Shown piece by piece: positions 32,572 to 42,324 of a stretch of 64,000 nt of DNA (its first letter is position 1; each line of letters opens with the position of its first letter). This DNA comes from CAKZQX01 sp034436755 (GTDB lineage: Bacteria > Chloroflexota > Chloroflexia > Chloroflexales > Chloroflexaceae). The position numbers and the translations under genes are program-made. Location of the stretch: positions 4,448 to 68,447 of the forward strand of contig DAOTVB010000095.1 in NCBI GenBank assembly GCA_034436755.1, read 5' to 3'. The notes beneath the pieces were generated by a model. It was given only the letters and a program-made list of their open reading frames with translations. It did not search any database and was not told where the DNA came from.

Positions 32572-35310
32572 TCAGTTCTTCGCCTTGTGCAGCCGCGCCA
32601 ACACCAGATCCTGCACTGCGGCATACACCGCTTCCTGCTCACCGGAGGTGAGGCCCAGCAGGGCACATACAATCGCATCCAGTGCGTGCCGATCCGGCTG
32701 CTGGATCTCCTCCAGGATCGGACGGGTCTTCCGCGCTGCCAGTTGCTGGAGGGCGGCGGTAAGTTCGGCTGCACGATCCAATGCCAGCATCGGATCGACT
32801 AGCGGTAGTTTGAGGATTTCCGGGCCGTAGGTCGTCAGTAGCCCATCGCCCAGGTTCGCCCGGCCGTACACCTCGCTCATCAGCACGAACAGTGTGCTAT
32901 TGAGCAGCGCCCCGCCAACATCAACCAGCCGCCGATCATGAAATCGCCCCACAAAGACGGTATCGCCCACGGCAATATCAACCGCGCGGAGCAGCGGCGT
33001 CCAGTGGTGCTGCTCCCGAAAGCGTAGGGCAATAAAATCAGCGGGTGGCTGTGTGCCGAGTGCATACCAGCGTGCTCGCACGCGGCAGCTTGGTCGCTCG
33101 TGAAAGCGCATGCGCTCGCCCCACGCGATGTAATCCAGCACCCGCGTTCCGGTCAGGTCGGCCCAGTCTACGTTGCAGACCAGCAGGTGACAGGTTAATC
33201 CCTCCGGTTCCACCAGGATTGACCGGCACTCGCGTGGTCGGCGCAGCAGCGGCTTCAGGTAGTCCGGCTCGATCCCCCAGGCGGCGCTGGTCGCCCGGCT
33301 CAGATGAAAAAAGGGGTTAGCGCCGGTTTTGATGCCAAAGCGCAGGTCGGCAATCGCCTGGAGCGGCACCAGGCGCGCCCGACATTTTTCCATAATCTGT
33401 CGGTAGATATCCGGCGAACGCAGGTAGCGCCCGCCCCAGTTGCCGCTGCCGCCCCCCACCTGAGCGAGATCGGCATAGGCGACGGTCGTAACGGTTGTCC
33501 GCGTGGTTGCGTCACCCGTATCGGTTTGCGCCGGGGTACGCCAGTCGTTGACCTGAGCGAAGCCGGTGCGGAAGAGTACAAAGGTGGCGGTCTGCCGGGG
33601 CGACCGGGAGCCGGCACCAGTCTGGAGCAGAGTGATAGCCGTGTTGACTGCGGCGGCAGGGGCAAAGGAACGTTCTGCGCGCGTATCGAAAATCGTACAA
33701 TGGGTCGTCCGCTCAAGGATCGCGCGCTGGATAACTGCGCCATAGGCGACATCGAGCCAGGCATTCGAGCAGATGTAGCAGAGCGTTCCGCCATGTTGCC
33801 GCGCCAGCATTAAGCCGCGCAAGAAGAAGAAGACATAGAGATCAGCCGTTCCCCGGATCTTATAGCCGGTCATGGCCTGGTAGAGCCGCTGCAGATCGCG
33901 CTTGCGCGTGGGCAGCCCCGCTGTGGTATAGGCCGGGTCGATCAACTCTTGCCGCAGGTAGGGCGGGTTGCCGATGACGATATCATACCCTGGCGACGCC
34001 CGCTGGAAGAACGCAGCCGCATCTACCGGCCAGTGAATGTAGCGATCATCGTCCGGTTCTGATGTTCCCGCGCCCCCCAGGTGTTGTAAGATCTGCGTGC
34101 GCAGATCTGTCAGTTCAGCATTCAGGCTGCAATAAACGTGCGGATCGTAGGCGGTGAAGGAGCGCCGTTTCAGGTCAATCAAGCGGCGCAGCATACCAGC
34201 GGTATCGGGTGCGGCTACTGCCTGTCCGCTGTGCAGATCCAGCCGTTGCAGTGTGCCGCGCGCATCAACGCTTACTGGGCTGCCGAGCGCCTCGCCTGCC
34301 GGCAGATTGCCGGCAAGATTGGGCAGTGGTCGGGGATGCTCACACACGGCCAGCAGCTCCAGCCGGCAGCGCAGGCGGGCCAGCTCAATCGCCGTCGGAT
34401 CGATATCGCTGCCGTAGATGCTCTGCCCCAGAATATGCGTTACGAGGTCAAAACCGGCCTGGGGATCGGTTAGCCCGGCCACAGCGATTGCCTCCCGGAA
34501 TGGGGGATAGTCGGCCAGGAACTGCCCCAGTCGGCGCATACTGTGTGCGAGATGCCGCAGCATTGCCACCAGGAAGATCCCGGAGCCGGCGGCCGGGTCA
34601 CAGACGGTTATGTCGTGGAGCGCCGTGTAGAGCTGCAACGCCTGGGCCGCCGGCGGCGGGGGCATGCCCGGCTCGGCATACACCAGGGCGGTGATGGACG
34701 CTGGCGCAATCTCGGGGCAGCGTTGCTCCAGGTAGGCGCGGAGGCTCTCGCGGCACATCAGGTTGACCTCGGCAGGATGTGTGTAGTAGGCTCCCTGGCC
34801 ATGCCGGTCGACAATCAGTTGTTCACAGGCGTAGGCCAGCATATCCGGGAAGGATTGCCCCGGAGAAGACCGATCAGGCTGGCCGGGTGGGGCGAGGGTA
34901 AAATCATATCGGTTGAGCAGATGCTCAAACAGTAGTGACAGGCTGTCGGCGGCCAGCGTAACCTGATGAATATTCCATTCAGCGGAAATCACCCGGAATT
35001 CGGCGCTGAGTAGCCATCCGGTCTGGTTACCGTTGTTGCCCGGCGTGCCCCACAGCAGCGGCACAAGCTGTTCCTGCCAGTAGTTCCGGGGCGATGGTTG
35101 GAACCGCGCATACAGGTAATCGCGGTCATTGTCAAGCCAGCCGCGCTGTTCGACACACTTGAGAAAGAAGAGCCGGTTGAGCAGCCACCCGGCGAAAGCG
35201 CGCCGCTGATCGCGGGGTAGGCCGCCGACCCCCGCCTGCAGCCCGTCGGTGACGAGACTGAGGGCGGTACACAGTGTAGAAACGGCGCTAACCGGGTGCG
35301 ACTTCGGCAT
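32572..35310 (-). CDS. Eco57I-like adenine-specific DNA methyltransferase (orphan type IIG-like)
   Basis: A 912-residue protein. The N-terminal helical part (LFFLKCVEQRGWL near 50) and TYTHPAEVNL-like linker lead into AdoMet motif I DPAAGSGIFLVAML (about 236-249) and the catalytic motif IV IVIGNPPYLRQE (about 447-458). The C-terminal third looks like the TaqI-type target recognition region and ends in a helical segment. PD-(D/E)XK nuclease residues are not evident at the N-terminus, and no separate restriction or BREX gene is beside it, so it is either an orphan methylase or part of a system whose partners lie elsewhere. Confidence 0.85.
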   Translation of the reverse strand: MPKSHPVSAVSTLCTALSLVTDGLQAGVGGLPRDQRRAFAGWLLNRLFFLKCVEQRGWLDNDRDYLYARFQPSPRNYWQEQLVPLLWGTPGNNGNQTGWLLSAEFRVISAEWNIHQVTLAADSLSLLFEHLLNRYDFTLAPPGQPDRSSPGQSFPDMLAYACEQLIVDRHGQGAYYTHPAEVNLMCRESLRAYLEQRCPEIAPASITALVYAEPGMPPPPAAQALQLYTALHDITVCDPAAGSGIFLVAMLRHLAHSMRRLGQFLADYPPFREAIAVAGLTDPQAGFDLVTHILGQSIYGSDIDPTAIELARLRCRLELLAVCEHPRPLPNLAGNLPAGEALGSPVSVDARGTLQRLDLHSGQAVAAPDTAGMLRRLIDLKRRSFTAYDPHVYCSLNAELTDLRTQILQHLGGAGTSEPDDDRYIHWPVDAAAFFQRASPGYDIVIGNPPYLRQELIDPAYTTAGLPTRKRDLQRLYQAMTGYKIRGTADLYVFFFLRGLMLARQHGGTLCYICSNAWLDVAYGAVIQRAILERTTHCTIFDTRAERSFAPAAAVNTAITLLQTGAGSRSPRQTATFVLFRTGFAQVNDWRTPAQTDTGDATTRTTVTTVAYADLAQVGGGSGNWGGRYLRSPDIYRQIMEKCRARLVPLQAIADLRFGIKTGANPFFHLSRATSAAWGIEPDYLKPLLRRPRECRSILVEPEGLTCHLLVCNVDWADLTGTRVLDYIAWGERMRFHERPSCRVRARWYALGTQPPADFIALRFREQHHWTPLLRAVDIAVGDTVFVGRFHDRRLVDVGGALLNSTLFVLMSEVYGRANLGDGLLTTYGPEILKLPLVDPMLALDRAAELTAALQQLAARKTRPILEEIQQPDRHALDAIVCALLGLTSGEQEAVYAAVQDLVLARLHKAKN

Positions 35311-35738
35311 AGATGAACCAGTGGTACTTTTCTTACCTGCCGGAGGCTCAACTCATCCGGTCACAGGGGCCGGCTGAATCCGTATGCTTGATCGTTTGTT
35401 CTGGCTTTCTATAGAATGTTCTCACTATACTCTGTTCCCGCCGGCTGTCAAGACGCGCCTGAAGCAGCAGTGTACATAAGAAATACTTAAGCAATGAGAA
35501 GATTGGTTGCTCAAAGTACAAAGTACGCTTATACTGAAACATACTTTTAAGCTATTTCGCTGATGCTGTTTATTTATAAACCCCGGCAGTGTGCGGCAGC
35601 CAGGTTGCCGCACTATCGGCGTGCGTTCCGGCGATGAGGTGGGGCCGGTAGCATGCACATTGCCGGTCTATCGAGTATCATACCTGTGTACCATATTACC
35701 CGATATTGTTGTAATAGTTGCGAAAGGATACGTCTGGC
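35311..35738. other. Divergent intergenic region, no gene recognised
   Basis: Separates the methylase (minus) from the kinase (plus), so must hold both promoters. It is AT-richer at 35450-35580. No clear -35/-10 pair can be picked for either gene. A dyad ccggcagtgtgcggcagc repeats loosely near 35583. Confidence 0.4.
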
Positions 35739-38700
35739 ATGCAGCGCTCACTTATAACCAGCGCCTTACGTATCAGCCTGGTATATGCGGTTATCACCAG
35801 CCTCTGGATAGTCATCAGTGACTGGGTGCTCGGCATACTGATTGCCGACCCCGCACAGATGGCGTGGCTGCAGACCGTCAAGGGGCTGGGATTTATCTTT
35901 GTTTGCACACTGGTGTTGTATCTGTTTTTGCACCATGCACTGCGGGCACGGGAACAGGCAGAAGCCCGTCATCACACCAGCGAAACCTGGTTGTCAACCA
36001 TTCTCAGTATCACGGCTGATGCTATTATTACCGTCGATGAGACGCAGCAGATCACGCTTTTTAATCAGAGCGCGGAACGCATCTTTGGCTACCGCCCGGA
36101 GGATATTCGCGGCCGGTCGATTGACCTGTTGCTGGCTCCCGCTACCGCTTCAGCCTATCATCAGCATGTAGATGGCCTGATGCGCGTAGTTGATCAGGAC
36201 CAGCATATGGATACTCACCTGCATATTCTGGCACAGCGCAGTGATGGCACAATTTTTCCGGCGGAAGTCTCGGTTGCTCCACTACGCGCGTACAAACAGA
36301 CGCCACTGGTGATTATTTTGCGCGATATCAGTGAGCACGAGCAAACCGCTGCGGAACTGCATAAAGCGAACCGCAATCTGCGCACGCTGATTGAGATTAA
36401 CCAGGCATTGGCACATGCTACCCAGGAGACGGAACTGCTGCGGGATACCTGCCGTATTCTGGTTGACTTTGGTGAGTACCGGCTGGCGTGGGTCGGATTT
36501 GTTGAACAGGATAACCTGCAGTATATCTGCCATCTGGCGCAGGCGAGTAGTGCCGACCATACCGATATTTCCACTGAGTTGATCCAGGAGCCGGTTGTGC
36601 CGGGGAGTGAGGCGATTAACAGCGCGCTACGCACCGGAACACCCACCGTGATCCAGCATATGCTAACCGACCCGACCACCAGCCGGTGGCACGCGGAAGC
36701 CGCCCGGCATGGATTTGCCTCGGCCATTGTCTTGCCCCTGAACGATGATACGCAGCCGTTTGGCGTGCTGGTGATCTATGCCGCTGACCCGGATAGTTTT
36801 GAACCGGCAGAGGTCAAACTGCTGACGGAACTGGCAAATGACCTGGCCTTTGGTATCCGCGCGCTACGAGCACGGGCGCAGCATGAACGGGCCGAGCGGG
36901 CGCTGCTCGAGCGGGAAGTGCGCCTGCGAACGCTCTTTGATGAGACGTTGAACCCGATTATGGTAGTCAACGAAGCCGGGCAGTATCTGGATGCGAACGA
37001 GGCAGCACTGGCCTTTCTCGAATGTGATCGCGCAGAACTGCTGCGCAAAGATATCTGGGATTTTGCCGTACCTGACACGCTGGAGCAGCAGCAGCAGGAG
37101 CATACGCCGTTTGTGCGGCGACGGACAATCGAGACTACCTATACCATTCACGGGCGCATAAAGACGCTGCTGCTCAACATTGTACCGGTCAGCGTTGCCG
37201 GTCAGACCGTTCTCTATGGTATTGGGCAGGATATTACCGACCGAAAAAAGACAGAAGAAAAACTAAAGAAAGAGCGCGACTTCATCTCGGCAGTTGTTGA
37301 TACGTCCGGGGTACTGGTTCTGGTGCTGAATACGCAGGGGCAGATTGTGCGCTTTAATCCGGCGTGCGAGCATGTTACCGGCTACACCTTTGCCGAGGTG
37401 CGGGATCAGCCATTCTGGGATATCTTTATCGCTCCGGAAGAGGTCGCGTCGGTCAAAGCGATGTTTGCCGGCATGCAAAAGGGCGAGGCTCCTACCGAGT
37501 ATGAGAGTTCCTGGAAAACCCGGGACGGCGAACAACGCATAATCGCCTGGTCAAACGCTTGTCTCCGTGATGGTGTGGGTACAATCGAATATATTGTCAG
37601 CACCGGCATTGATATTACGGTGCGTCAGTGGTGGGAGCAGGAACTGCGGCAGCGCAACTGGGAGTTGACCACGCTCAATACGGTAACGGCCGCCGTTAGC
37701 GGTTCGCTTGAAATCACTGAGGTGTTTGGTATCCTGAGTACCCTGCTGGCCGGGCAGTTGAATGTTGCCGGCGGCGCGCTGTTCTACTATGATCCGGGTG
37801 AAGACCAACTCTCATTGGAGGCGAGTTGGGAACTGCCGCAGCGCGCCGTCGATGCCTTCAAGACGCTGCCCGCTCACTCATCCTACAACGAACGGGTGGT
37901 TCGGCGCAAAGAGATCAGCATCCAGCCGGATTTCCGCGAGGTTGATCTCTTTCTGGCCGTAGGCCTGGATGCTGACCGGCCCCGCTGGCAAAGTTACATG
38001 GGTATTCCGTTGGTGGCGCGCGGGGAAATCCAGGGTGTTGTCGATCTCTTCAGCCATGCGCCAACCCTGTTTCGGGAAGATCAGACTGACTTCTTCACGG
38101 TCCTGGGGCAGCAGGTGGGGGTTGCCATTCAGAATGCCCGGCTGTTTGCCCAGGTCCGCACCGGGCGCGCCCGGCTGCAGATGCTCTCCCAGCGCCTGCT
38201 CGATACGCAGGAGATAGAGCGCCGCAATATTGCCCGCGAGCTGCACGACGAGATCGGCCAGGCGCTGACGGCCATGAAAATTAACCTGCATGCGGTGCAG
38301 CGCCTGGCTGATGCCGCCACACTCGAGCCCTACCTGGAAGAAAATATCAGCATTGTTGATCGTACGCTCCAGCAGGTACGCAACCTCTCCCTGGATCTGC
38401 GCCCTTCGATGCTGGACGATCTGGGACTGGTGTCGGCTCTCCGCTGGTATGTTGATCGGCAGGCACGGCTGGCCGGGTTTGAGGCCCGCTTTACCGCCAA
38501 TCTGGGTGATGCGCGCCTGCCACCCGACCTGGAAACGGTCTGCTTCCGCGTTACGCAGGAAGCGCTTACCAATGTTGTCCGCCACGCCCATGCCGGCAAG
38601 GTGAATGTCTCATTGCGGCAGCGCGATGATACGCTGTTCCTGATTATCCGTGACGATGGCGTGGGGTTTGATGTGCGCCAGAAGCAAGCCCGTGCCATGC

Positions 38701-38867
38701 AGGGGGCCAGTTCGGGCTTGCTGGGGATGCAGGAGCGGGTGCTCTTCGCTGGTGGGCATATGGAAATCACCTCGCGTCCACAGCGTGGTACCGAGATCTG
38801 GGTACGCTTTCCACTAGCGACATGGATACCTTCGGTCGATCTGGATGAGAGGAGTTCGGCACGATGA
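35739..38867 (+). CDS. Membrane sensor histidine kinase, PAS-GAF-PAS-PAS-GAF-HisKA_3
   Basis: A 1042-residue NarL-type histidine kinase. Two membrane helices (about 8-28 and 46-66) with a short outer loop are followed by PAS (about 90-195), GAF (about 210-375), PAS (about 390-500), PAS (about 515-635), GAF (about 650-800), a dimerisation domain with ERRNIARELHDEIGQAL (phospho-His 836) and an ATPase domain with DDGVGFD and GLLGMQERV. The ATG at 35739 has gaaagga upstream; an earlier TTG lies at that site itself. It overlaps the regulator gene by 4 bases. Signals are unknown; PAS and GAF domains often bind haem, flavin or small ligands. Confidence 0.93.
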   Translation: MQRSLITSALRISLVYAVITSLWIVISDWVLGILIADPAQMAWLQTVKGLGFIFVCTLVLYLFLHHALRAREQAEARHHTSETWLSTILSITADAIITVDETQQITLFNQSAERIFGYRPEDIRGRSIDLLLAPATASAYHQHVDGLMRVVDQDQHMDTHLHILAQRSDGTIFPAEVSVAPLRAYKQTPLVIILRDISEHEQTAAELHKANRNLRTLIEINQALAHATQETELLRDTCRILVDFGEYRLAWVGFVEQDNLQYICHLAQASSADHTDISTELIQEPVVPGSEAINSALRTGTPTVIQHMLTDPTTSRWHAEAARHGFASAIVLPLNDDTQPFGVLVIYAADPDSFEPAEVKLLTELANDLAFGIRALRARAQHERAERALLEREVRLRTLFDETLNPIMVVNEAGQYLDANEAALAFLECDRAELLRKDIWDFAVPDTLEQQQQEHTPFVRRRTIETTYTIHGRIKTLLLNIVPVSVAGQTVLYGIGQDITDRKKTEEKLKKERDFISAVVDTSGVLVLVLNTQGQIVRFNPACEHVTGYTFAEVRDQPFWDIFIAPEEVASVKAMFAGMQKGEAPTEYESSWKTRDGEQRIIAWSNACLRDGVGTIEYIVSTGIDITVRQWWEQELRQRNWELTTLNTVTAAVSGSLEITEVFGILSTLLAGQLNVAGGALFYYDPGEDQLSLEASWELPQRAVDAFKTLPAHSSYNERVVRRKEISIQPDFREVDLFLAVGLDADRPRWQSYMGIPLVARGEIQGVVDLFSHAPTLFREDQTDFFTVLGQQVGVAIQNARLFAQVRTGRARLQMLSQRLLDTQEIERRNIARELHDEIGQALTAMKINLHAVQRLADAATLEPYLEENISIVDRTLQQVRNLSLDLRPSMLDDLGLVSALRWYVDRQARLAGFEARFTANLGDARLPPDLETVCFRVTQEALTNVVRHAHAGKVNVSLRQRDDTLFLIIRDDGVGFDVRQKQARAMQGASSGLLGMQERVLFAGGHMEITSRPQRGTEIWVRFPLATWIPSVDLDERSSAR

Positions 38868-39514
38868 CGACCATTCGGATAATCTTAGCGGATGATCATA
38901 CCCTCGTGCGCGCGGGGTTTCGCGCGTTGTTCCAGAGTATTGAGGGCATTGAGGTCGTTGCCGAAGCAAGCGATGGACGTGAAGCCCTGCGACTGATCGG
39001 CGTTCACCAACCCGATATTATCTTGATGGACATTGCGATGGCCGGGCTGAATGGCCTGGAGGCTGCGGCCCGAGTGGTGCAGGAGTTTCCCCATGTGCGG
39101 GTCGTGATGCTGTCGATGCATGCAAACGAGGAGTATGTACTCCAGGCGTTGCGTGCCGGGGCAATGGGCTATCTGCTCAAGGATGCCAGCGTTACGGAAC
39201 TGGAACTGGCGATCAAGGCGGTTGTGCGGAACGAGACCTACCTCAGCCCGGCAGTCTCGAAGCATGTGGTTGAGTATGTGCAGCGCATCGGTGGTGAACC
39301 TAGCTCCCTGGAACGTCTGACTGCCCGCCAGCGCGAGATTTTGCAGTTAATCGCCGAGGGTCGCACAACGCAGGAGATTGCCGGAACTCTGAATATTAGT
39401 GTCAAGACAGTTGAGAGCCACCGCGCCCAGTTGATGGAGCGGCTCGACATTCACGATGTGGCCGGGTTAGTGCGCTATGCCATTCGCATGGGTGTGGTGA
39501 CACCAAACGACTGA
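38864..39514 (+). CDS. NarL/FixJ-family response regulator
   Basis: A 216-residue partner of the upstream kinase. The receiver domain (1-120) has the acidic pair ADDHT, phospho-acceptor Asp56 in ILMDIAMAGLNG and the LLKDAS lysine. The LuxR-type helix-turn-helix (about 148-210) has LTARQREILQLIAEGRTTQEIA and LNISVKTVESH. ATGA overlap with the kinase stop couples translation. Probably binds DNA as a dimer when phosphorylated; target genes are not evident. Confidence 0.95.
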   Translation: MTTIRIILADDHTLVRAGFRALFQSIEGIEVVAEASDGREALRLIGVHQPDIILMDIAMAGLNGLEAAARVVQEFPHVRVVMLSMHANEEYVLQALRAGAMGYLLKDASVTELELAIKAVVRNETYLSPAVSKHVVEYVQRIGGEPSSLERLTARQREILQLIAEGRTTQEIAGTLNISVKTVESHRAQLMERLDIHDVAGLVRYAIRMGVVTPND

Positions 39515-39775
39515 TACAACGATTGACCGGATGGCCGCCAACCGGTCGGGTAGCGCCGCCGAACACGCTGGTTCATCTTTTTAGTGTAACGGTTCATCCT
39601 TTTGTTGTAGGGCGTTCAGGGGCGCTCCCCAGGGGCTTCCAGGATTCCCCCGGTAGCTACCGTCCGGCGGTTATGCTATGCTCTACACAGGTCTGGTGAA
39701 TTGCGCTTCTCAGCGACCTGCAGTGTTGTTGCTACGACAATGCACCCGAGAAGAGCGAGCAGAAGGAGTTGAGCG

Positions 39776-39994
39776 ATGACCACGTCGGAGCGTTACCAGA
39801 AGGCCCGCTACATTCAGGATATGCTGGCGCAGGAGTCCACCTATGGCTTTGGCCTGAACATGCAGCTTATCCTTGCCGAAATATCCGACGAAGATCTGGA
39901 AGTTATCGAGCGCGTTGCCCAGCGCTGCCAGGTATCCCGCCAAACGAGTTTCTATCAGAGCAACTCCCGGCTGGTGCATTCGGGCATTGATTGA
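39776..39994 (+). CDS. Small hypothetical protein, 72 residues
   Basis: A short cytoplasmic protein with agaaggagttg ahead of its ATG. It is helical and charged (YQKARYIQDMLAQESTYGFGLNMQLILAEISDEDLEVIERVAQRC). There is no membrane segment or known motif. It lies 260 bases after the response regulator and 23 bases before a MITE-like element. The regulator may control it; this is only suggested by position. Confidence 0.6.
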   Translation: MTTSERYQKARYIQDMLAQESTYGFGLNMQLILAEISDEDLEVIERVAQRCQVSRQTSFYQSNSRLVHSGID

Positions 39995-40017
39995 TCTATT
40001 GATCTTATTGACACGAC

Positions 40018-40221
40018 TTACGCGATGTGTGTTCAAACTGGTCGTTTCACCCGATGAAACCCCGATTCGCCTGCGGCAGCATGGTACATTTTGATCTTTT
40101 TTCACAAAAAATTTACACTTTGTGCAAATTTTTTGTGAAAAAAGCTGGTTTCTTCCGCCCTGCCGGAGACGAATCGGGCCGGTTGTCCCGGCAGACGCCT
40201 GGTTTGGAACCGACCGCGTAA
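40018..40221. mobile_element. MITE-like element, copy 4
   Basis: TTACGCG at 40018 and CGCGTAA ending at 40221. A central inverted repeat at about 40098-40143 (cttttttcac / gtgaaaaaag) and the shared ctgcggcagcatggta text. Same orientation as copy 1. Confidence 0.7.
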
Positions 40222-40260
40222 CTCCTGTTATTGATTGATCTAATGTTCGTAGCGAATGAC

Positions 40261-40290
40261 GCCCCCAATGACAATGGTTGGGGGCATTTT
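40261..40290 (+). terminator. Rho-independent terminator
   Basis: GCCCCCAA (40261-40268) pairs with TTGGGGGC (40278-40285), followed by atttt on the plus strand. Confidence 0.7.
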
Positions 40291-40307
40291 GCTACCACTC
40301 CTCACCT

Positions 40308-40982
40308 TCACCGGATAAGCAGGGGCAGCCAGACAAACTGCTCCGCCCGCTGGATATTAGTCCGCGACTGCCAGCCATAGTTTGTCACCGATGATGTCAC
40401 CTGGTACTGCCCGGTAAACTCCGCTGTCTCCAGATCCACCGTGACCGTGTGCGACCAGTCCTCCCCCGCTGCCAGGATCACCTCCGTGCCGTCAATCGTG
40501 GTCGTCAGGGTGCCGCCGGCGCTGACCGCCTGCAGTGCCACCGGAGCGGCGCGCAGGTCTACCCCAAAATCGTCTGGTTCGCCCGTGGCAATATGCAGTG
40601 TGGTGGTGTAGGAGAGACTGTTCACTGGCTCCAGACCGCTGGCCGCCCCACATCCGGCAGCGCCGGCGCGGTTGGTACCATTGCCGGCCAACCCCCAATC
40701 GGAGGCCGCAAGTTGGGGCAACTCCGTATCGGCAAAGGGGGTAAGCCGGCCCTGTGCTGCATCAAAATGATACCCTGGAAAGTCGATGCAGAGCATGGGA
40801 AGCTGACCAGTGCCCGTGATCGCCACCCAGAACTCAACAAAGAGATACTGGCCTGTGAGTGCCTGCGTGACGGGCGGGCTTGCCGTGGTTGCCGGTGCGG
40901 GGGTATGCAACTGCCGCGCATGGCCCGGCGCACTCACTGCCAGCGTCAGCAGGATAACGAGCGTGCGAAGAATAACTCTCAT
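40308..40982 (-). CDS. Secreted protein of unknown function with PLLIR tail
   Basis: A 224-residue exported protein. The signal peptide (about 1-22, LVILLTLAVSAPGHA) has a usual cleavage site. The body is beta-rich with one Cys pair candidate (LCIDFPG and GAAGCGAASG). The last residues VWLPLLIR resemble the C-terminal 'hydrophobic-P-L-hydrophobic-R' tail seen on many exported proteins of this phylum, possibly a sorting mark. gggagagag precedes the ATG. No family recognised. Confidence 0.7.
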   Translation of the reverse strand: MRVILRTLVILLTLAVSAPGHARQLHTPAPATTASPPVTQALTGQYLFVEFWVAITGTGQLPMLCIDFPGYHFDAAQGRLTPFADTELPQLAASDWGLAGNGTNRAGAAGCGAASGLEPVNSLSYTTTLHIATGEPDDFGVDLRAAPVALQAVSAGGTLTTTIDGTEVILAAGEDWSHTVTVDLETAEFTGQYQVTSSVTNYGWQSRTNIQRAEQFVWLPLLIR

Positions 40983-41128
40983 TGTCACTCTCTCCCAAAG
41001 AAACTCGCCTGTTGCTGAATAGAGTATACTATGAATATATGAGCTTTTGAACATATCTTCAATTGTTAGAATGTTTTACTTTTTTTTAAGATTTACTCAT
41101 GGAAGTATCCAACACACCAGTGCGCATA

Positions 41129-41887
41129 TTACTCCCGACATTCGGCTTCACTGTGGAGTGCAATCACCGACACATTATCGGTGCCACCCGCAGCGTTAGC
41201 TGCCGCGACCAGGGAGTCGACTGCCTGTGCCGGGTTGTGCTGCGCCTGCAGCAGCAACTCCAGGATGGCGGTATCTTCAAGCATACTCCAGAGGCCGTCA
41301 CTACAGAGCAGCAGCCAGTCTCCCGGCAGCAGCAGCACTTCCTGAAAGGAGGGCTGCACCGGATCGGGTTGGCCCACAACGCGGGTGACGATATAGCTAT
41401 GGGGGTGGGTCGCCATCGCATCTATGGACAGGACGCCGGCAGCAACCATCCGCGCCACCAGCGTATCATCCTCCGTCAGGCGCAGCAACCTATGGTCACG
41501 GGCCAGATATGCACGCGTATCGCCTGCGTGACAGATATAGGCATACGGGGGACGAACCAGGGCGGCAATCAGCGTGGTTGCCATATGGTGATGCTGCTGT
41601 GCTATCTGTGCCACACTCTGGAGCCGCGCATTGGCCGTCTCAATCGCATCCGTCATAATAGTTCGGATCGTTGTAACGGTCGGCGGCCAGCGGCTAACCT
41701 GCACTGCCTCGACCATGATCTGGCCGACGGTAACGGCTGCCAGACGACTGGCCAACTCACCCGCCTCGCGGCCTCCCAGACCGTCGGCAACAATATATGC
41801 GCCTGCCTCGGAATTGACCCACAGGTAATCTTCATTGTGTGGTCGAATGCGCCCGGTGTCAGTTTTGCCGGCAGTAGTGATGATCAT
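41129..41887 (-). CDS. PP2C-type serine/threonine phosphatase
   Basis: A 252-residue metal-dependent phosphatase. GKTDTGRIRPHNEDYLWV, IVADGLGGREAGELAS, AGDTRAYLA, SDGLWSML and GGTDNVSVIAL are the five PP2C metal and fold motifs with all Asp residues in place. caggag lies before the ATG. Bacterial Stp1-like enzymes reverse Hanks-type kinase signals; no such kinase gene is next to it. Confidence 0.94.
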   Translation of the reverse strand: MIITTAGKTDTGRIRPHNEDYLWVNSEAGAYIVADGLGGREAGELASRLAAVTVGQIMVEAVQVSRWPPTVTTIRTIMTDAIETANARLQSVAQIAQQHHHMATTLIAALVRPPYAYICHAGDTRAYLARDHRLLRLTEDDTLVARMVAAGVLSIDAMATHPHSYIVTRVVGQPDPVQPSFQEVLLLPGDWLLLCSDGLWSMLEDTAILELLLQAQHNPAQAVDSLVAAANAAGGTDNVSVIALHSEAECRE

Positions 41888-42246
41888 CTCTGGTCTACTC
41901 CTGTTAGAACCGTTGTATATTTATACAATATGCTTCTTATCAACATATACATAATTGGTTCAGCCAGCGTTACAGTTTCTTTATTTCGCATATTTTTCAT
42001 TAATTACCGTTACTTTCGAGATGTTAGAACGGTAAATTTCATGAACCCTTTTTATTGAAACCTCTGGTGGTTGTAGATGACGTGTAATCAGGGAGACAAA
42101 GGCCTTCCATTTTAACGATATTTCTACAATTTAGCGCTATGCCTCCCAGATGGTGATTGCACCAGACGATAATGTGCCGAATAACATGGCGGTAAAGGAA
42201 TCATCGTCTCGCCTATATAGGGCATAGTATACAGGCAATTTCTGAG

Positions 42247-42284
42247 AATATGTGCAATTTTTCAACAATATGTGCAATTTTTCA
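42247..42284. promoter_or_regulatory. Tandem direct repeat, likely operator of the MmyB-type gene
   Basis: AATATGTGCAATTTTTCA occurs twice (42247-42264 and 42267-42284), 20 bases apart, about two helical turns, 40-78 bases upstream of the ATG. Such spacing fits two regulator dimers on one face of DNA. Confidence 0.5.
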
Positions 42285-42324
42285 GAAATCGAAAGCTTTT
42301 AGAAAGGAGTCATGAAACTTTAAC

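Noticed and set aside
41099..42058. A 319-codon plus-strand frame
   Set aside because: Antisense to the PP2C phosphatase, which has all five family motifs.
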